From NCBI GenBank assembly GCA_029778965.1, contig JAKPBL010000064.1:1-6500 (forward strand): a DNA stretch of 6,500 nt, written 5' to 3'. Below, one piece after another: positions 4,425-6,500 of the stretch. The stretch's first letter is position 1; every line of letters starts with the position of its first letter. The notes under the pieces are model-generated. The model searched no databases. It had not been told where the DNA came from and worked only from the letters and a program-made list of their open reading frames with translations. Position numbers and translations under genes: made by a program. This stretch comes from Bacteroidota bacterium (GTDB lineage: Bacteria; Bacteroidota; Bacteroidia; Chitinophagales; Chitinophagaceae).

Positions 4425-6442
4425 TGTCGGCCGACAGCAAAGCAATACTCCATACCTATTGGGGATACGATGCTTTCCGCGACTTGCAGGAAGAAATTAT
4501 CGACAGTATCTTATCGGGCCGCGATACCCTGGCCCTGCTGCCTACCGGCGGCGGCAAATCGATCTGTTACCAGGTGCCTGCACTGGTGAAAGAAGGGATA
4601 TGCCTGGTCGTTAGTCCGCTGATCGCCCTGATGAAAGACCAGGTGCAGCAGCTTCGGCGCCGCGGCATCTCCGCCCTCGCCATCCATACCGGCATGTCGT
4701 TCCGCGAGCTGACGAAAACCCTCGAACTGGCGGTAAACGGACAAATAAAATTCTTGTATCTCTCACCCGAACGCATCCAGACAAAATTATTCCGCGACTA
4801 CCTGCCCGGTCTCCACGTGAACCTGCTGGCCATCGATGAAGCGCATTGTATTTCGCAATGGGGGTATGATTTCCGCCCTTCCTACCGGCAGATCGCGGTG
4901 CTGCGCGAAGAGTTGCCCAAAGTACCCGTGCTGGCGCTTACCGCATCGGCCACAGAAAAAGTGCAGCACGATATTGTGCAGCAACTGGCCTTAACCAACC
5001 CGGCATTGCTCAAAGGCAGCTTTGCGCGGCCCGCCCTCTCGTACAGCGTTTTTGAAGAGGCAGACAAATGGAGCCGGCTGACGAAAATTCTGCAACGGGT
5101 GGAAGGCAGCAGCATCGTGTATTGCCGTACGCGGAAAAGAACCGTAGAAGTGAGCCGTCACCTCAATACCGCCGGTATTCCCGCCACTTTTTACCATGCC
5201 GGATTACCCGCCGACGAACGCAACGAAAAACAACAGCAATGGATGAGCAACCAGCAACGGGTGATTGTCAGCACCAATGCATTCGGCATGGGCATAGACA
5301 AACCCGACGTGCGTACGGTGGTGCACATGGACGTACCCGATTGCCTGGAAAACTATTACCAGGAAGCAGGGCGCGCCGGCCGCGACGGGCAGCGATCCTA
5401 TGCCGTATTGTTGTACCAGCAGCAAGATTTGATCGAGCTGGAAAAGCAGTTGGAGCAGCGCTTTCCGCCGCTGGAAACCATTCAGCAGGTTTATCGTCAT
5501 CTCGTACATTTCCTGCAAATACCAGAAGGCGCGGCCGCCGGACTCGCCTGGGATTTCGACCTCGGCCTTTTCTGCGAACGATTCGATATCGACCGCAATA
5601 CCACGCTGCAGGCGATACAGGTGCTGCAAACCGAAGGCTACTGCGCCCTGAATGAATCGGCCTATAATCCGTCAACGGTGCAGGTCACCGCAAGGCGTAC
5701 CGAACTCGAACTGATCGAACAGCAAAAGCCGGCGCTCGACCCCTTGCTGAAGCTGCTGCTGCGCAGCTACGAGGGGCTCTTCAATCATCCGGTACCCATT
5801 TCGGAAACCTATCTCGCAAAAACCCTGCGTTGCGACCGCAGCCAGGTGATATCGCAATTGGAGCAACTGGCGCTGCAAGGTATACTGGACTATGAAAAGC
5901 AGAAAGACAAGCCGCAGTTTATATTGCTGGCTGAAAGAATGCAACCAGCGTACATCCGCTACGACCGTGCAGCGCAGCAAATGCGCAAGCAACAGGCGCT
6001 GGAGCGGCTGGCCAGCCTGAAAGCGTATATCAACGGCAACGATTGCCGGGCGATAAGAATCGGCCGGTATTTCGGCGACAACAACATGCAGCCCTGCGGT
6101 ATTTGCGACAACTGCCTGCAACAAAAAAAAGCGCCGGAAACCGTGGAGTCTGTGGCAGCGGCTGTTATGGAAATGCTGTGGTCGGCGCAGGAGACGCGAT
6201 CAGCGAAAGACATGCGGTCAATACAAGGAACCCCATCAATTCAGGAAGCGCAGCCGGCCCAGGAAACACAACCAGCGCAGGAAACAAAACAAAGCGCAGC
6301 AGGAGAAACACTGGAAGCCCTTCGGGCGAAACTCTCTCCGTCTTGCAGCGACGACACCTGGCGAAAAGCCCTCACCTGGCTCGAAGAAACCAACCAGATC
6401 AGGATCGATGACGAAGGTCGTATGACGTACTTATTAATTTAA
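4424..6442 (+). CDS. recQ: RecQ-family ATP-dependent DNA helicase
   Basis: A 672-residue 3'-5' superfamily 2 helicase for recombination and replication-fork repair in the cytoplasm. Motif 0 (YWGYDAFRDLQ, Gln22), Walker A (TGGGKS, 41-46), DEAH (138-141) with the RecQ aromatic-rich loop (HCISQWGYDFRP), motif III (TASAT, 173-177), AFGMGIDKPDVR and motif VI (QEAGRAGRDG, 313-322) are all intact. A winged-helix-like segment follows (~376-412). The zinc cluster is Cys541, Cys558, Cys561 and Cys564, far later than in E. coli RecQ (~380-403); from memory this matches the ~630-residue Bacteroidota form. No HRDC domain is seen. The last ~100 residues look like a second small winged-helix domain interrupted by a six-unit hexapeptide repeat (587-622), which explains the extra length. 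The start overlaps the metal-ATPase stop by one base (TGATG), with purine-rich AAGAAAG (4410-4416) seven bases before it, so translation is probably coupled. The TAA stop is at 6440-6442. Confidence 0.96.
   Translation: MSADSKAILHTYWGYDAFRDLQEEIIDSILSGRDTLALLPTGGGKSICYQVPALVKEGICLVVSPLIALMKDQVQQLRRRGISALAIHTGMSFRELTKTLELAVNGQIKFLYLSPERIQTKLFRDYLPGLHVNLLAIDEAHCISQWGYDFRPSYRQIAVLREELPKVPVLALTASATEKVQHDIVQQLALTNPALLKGSFARPALSYSVFEEADKWSRLTKILQRVEGSSIVYCRTRKRTVEVSRHLNTAGIPATFYHAGLPADERNEKQQQWMSNQQRVIVSTNAFGMGIDKPDVRTVVHMDVPDCLENYYQEAGRAGRDGQRSYAVLLYQQQDLIELEKQLEQRFPPLETIQQVYRHLVHFLQIPEGAAAGLAWDFDLGLFCERFDIDRNTTLQAIQVLQTEGYCALNESAYNPSTVQVTARRTELELIEQQKPALDPLLKLLLRSYEGLFNHPVPISETYLAKTLRCDRSQVISQLEQLALQGILDYEKQKDKPQFILLAERMQPAYIRYDRAAQQMRKQQALERLASLKAYINGNDCRAIRIGRYFGDNNMQPCGICDNCLQQKKAPETVESVAAAVMEMLWSAQETRSAKDMRSIQGTPSIQEAQPAQETQPAQETKQSAAGETLEALRAKLSPSCSDDTWRKALTWLEETNQIRIDDEGRMTYLLI
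6123..6130 (+). other. A8 homopolymer inside recQ (possible slippage site)
   Basis: Eight adenines read in frame as CAA CAA AAA AAA, immediately after the last zinc-cluster cysteine (Cys564). Runs of this length can cause transcriptional slippage or ribosomal frameshifting. Both alternative frames stay open past here: the -1 frame to TGA 6409-6411 and the +1 frame to TGA 6423-6425. Slippage would therefore swap the C-terminal domain rather than truncate the protein early. There is no direct evidence that it is used. Confidence 0.3.
6182..6289 (+). repeat. Six degenerate 18-bp tandem repeats (hexapeptide repeat) in recQ
   Basis: Codons 587-622 divide into six consecutive hexapeptides. The first is SAQETR and the last two are PAQETQ and PAQETK; the consensus is roughly (S/P)-(A/I)-Q-E-T-x. 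At DNA level the period is exactly 18 bp and the last two units are the most alike, as expected from slipped-strand expansion. The segment is hydrophilic and probably disordered. It sits between the first helix after the zinc cluster and the rest of the C-terminal winged-helix-like domain. Confidence 0.8.
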
Positions 6443-6500
6443 TTGTATGATGACCGCCCGGAGCTTACTTATCGATACGCCTGCAACTTCTGCGAAATAC
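6443..6500. other. Window end; no gene assigned
   Basis: These 58 bases follow the recQ stop. On the plus strand an ATG at 6447 opens a frame that runs to the edge. On the minus strand a short GC3-rich reading (ending LQAYR, stop at 6469-6471) could be the C-terminus of a convergent gene. Neither can be identified from so little sequence, and no terminator hairpin is evident. Confidence 0.3.

Noticed and set aside
5068..5655. 195-codon plus-strand ORF in another frame of recQ
   Set aside because: It is a shadow frame of the conserved helicase core with Arg-rich, low-quality composition and no recognisable motif.
1..6500. tRNA, rRNA, riboswitch, transposase, integrase, or defence-system genes
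   Set aside because: Nothing with the needed sequence or coding features was found on either strand.

Overview
The window most likely comes from a member of the Bacteroidota, probably the Chitinophagaceae or a close relative. This rests on several things: a fairly GC-rich genome; start codons without strong Shine-Dalgarno sequences; -7-like TAnnTTTG elements next to start codons; an alanine dehydrogenase of the ~400-residue Bacteroidota type following tsaE; and a long RecQ whose zinc cluster lies far downstream of the helicase core. The family and genus are inferred from remembered protein features, not from a search.

Layout. Positions 2-391 (+) hold the C-terminal half of an ABC-transporter ATPase whose start lies outside the window. 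It converges, across an 18-bp gap, with a minus-strand pair: tsaE (1658-2074, tRNA t6A synthesis) followed by ald (410-1624, alanine dehydrogenase). These two are 33 bp apart and probably co-transcribed. A divergent intergenic region (2075-2309) contains two near-identical GC-rich palindromes in opposite orientation, 50 bp apart, which look like a REP/BIME-type doublet, and a candidate promoter for the rightward genes. Rightward come a P1B-type heavy-metal (probably Cu+) ATPase (2310-4424) and a RecQ-family helicase (4424-6442), joined by a TGATG stop/start overlap. The last 58 bp hold no gene that can be called with confidence.

How the genes relate. The five genes are mostly housekeeping functions (transport, amino-acid metabolism, tRNA modification, metal efflux, DNA repair), and no dedicated defence or secondary-metabolism cluster is visible. 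The most interesting signal lies inside the metal ATPase. Directly after its single N-terminal metal-binding domain and before the first membrane helix there is an in-phase A AAA AAG heptamer, with a GAGGTG sequence upstream and a perfect 6-bp hairpin downstream. This is the layout of a programmed -1 frameshift signal. It would release a soluble metal-binding domain from the same gene, as is known for E. coli copA, although the signal used here is different. Other oddities are an Asp at the expected TM8 copper-ligand Ser position, a hexapeptide tandem repeat in the RecQ C-terminal domain preceded by an A8 run, and the palindrome doublet close to the tsaE start.
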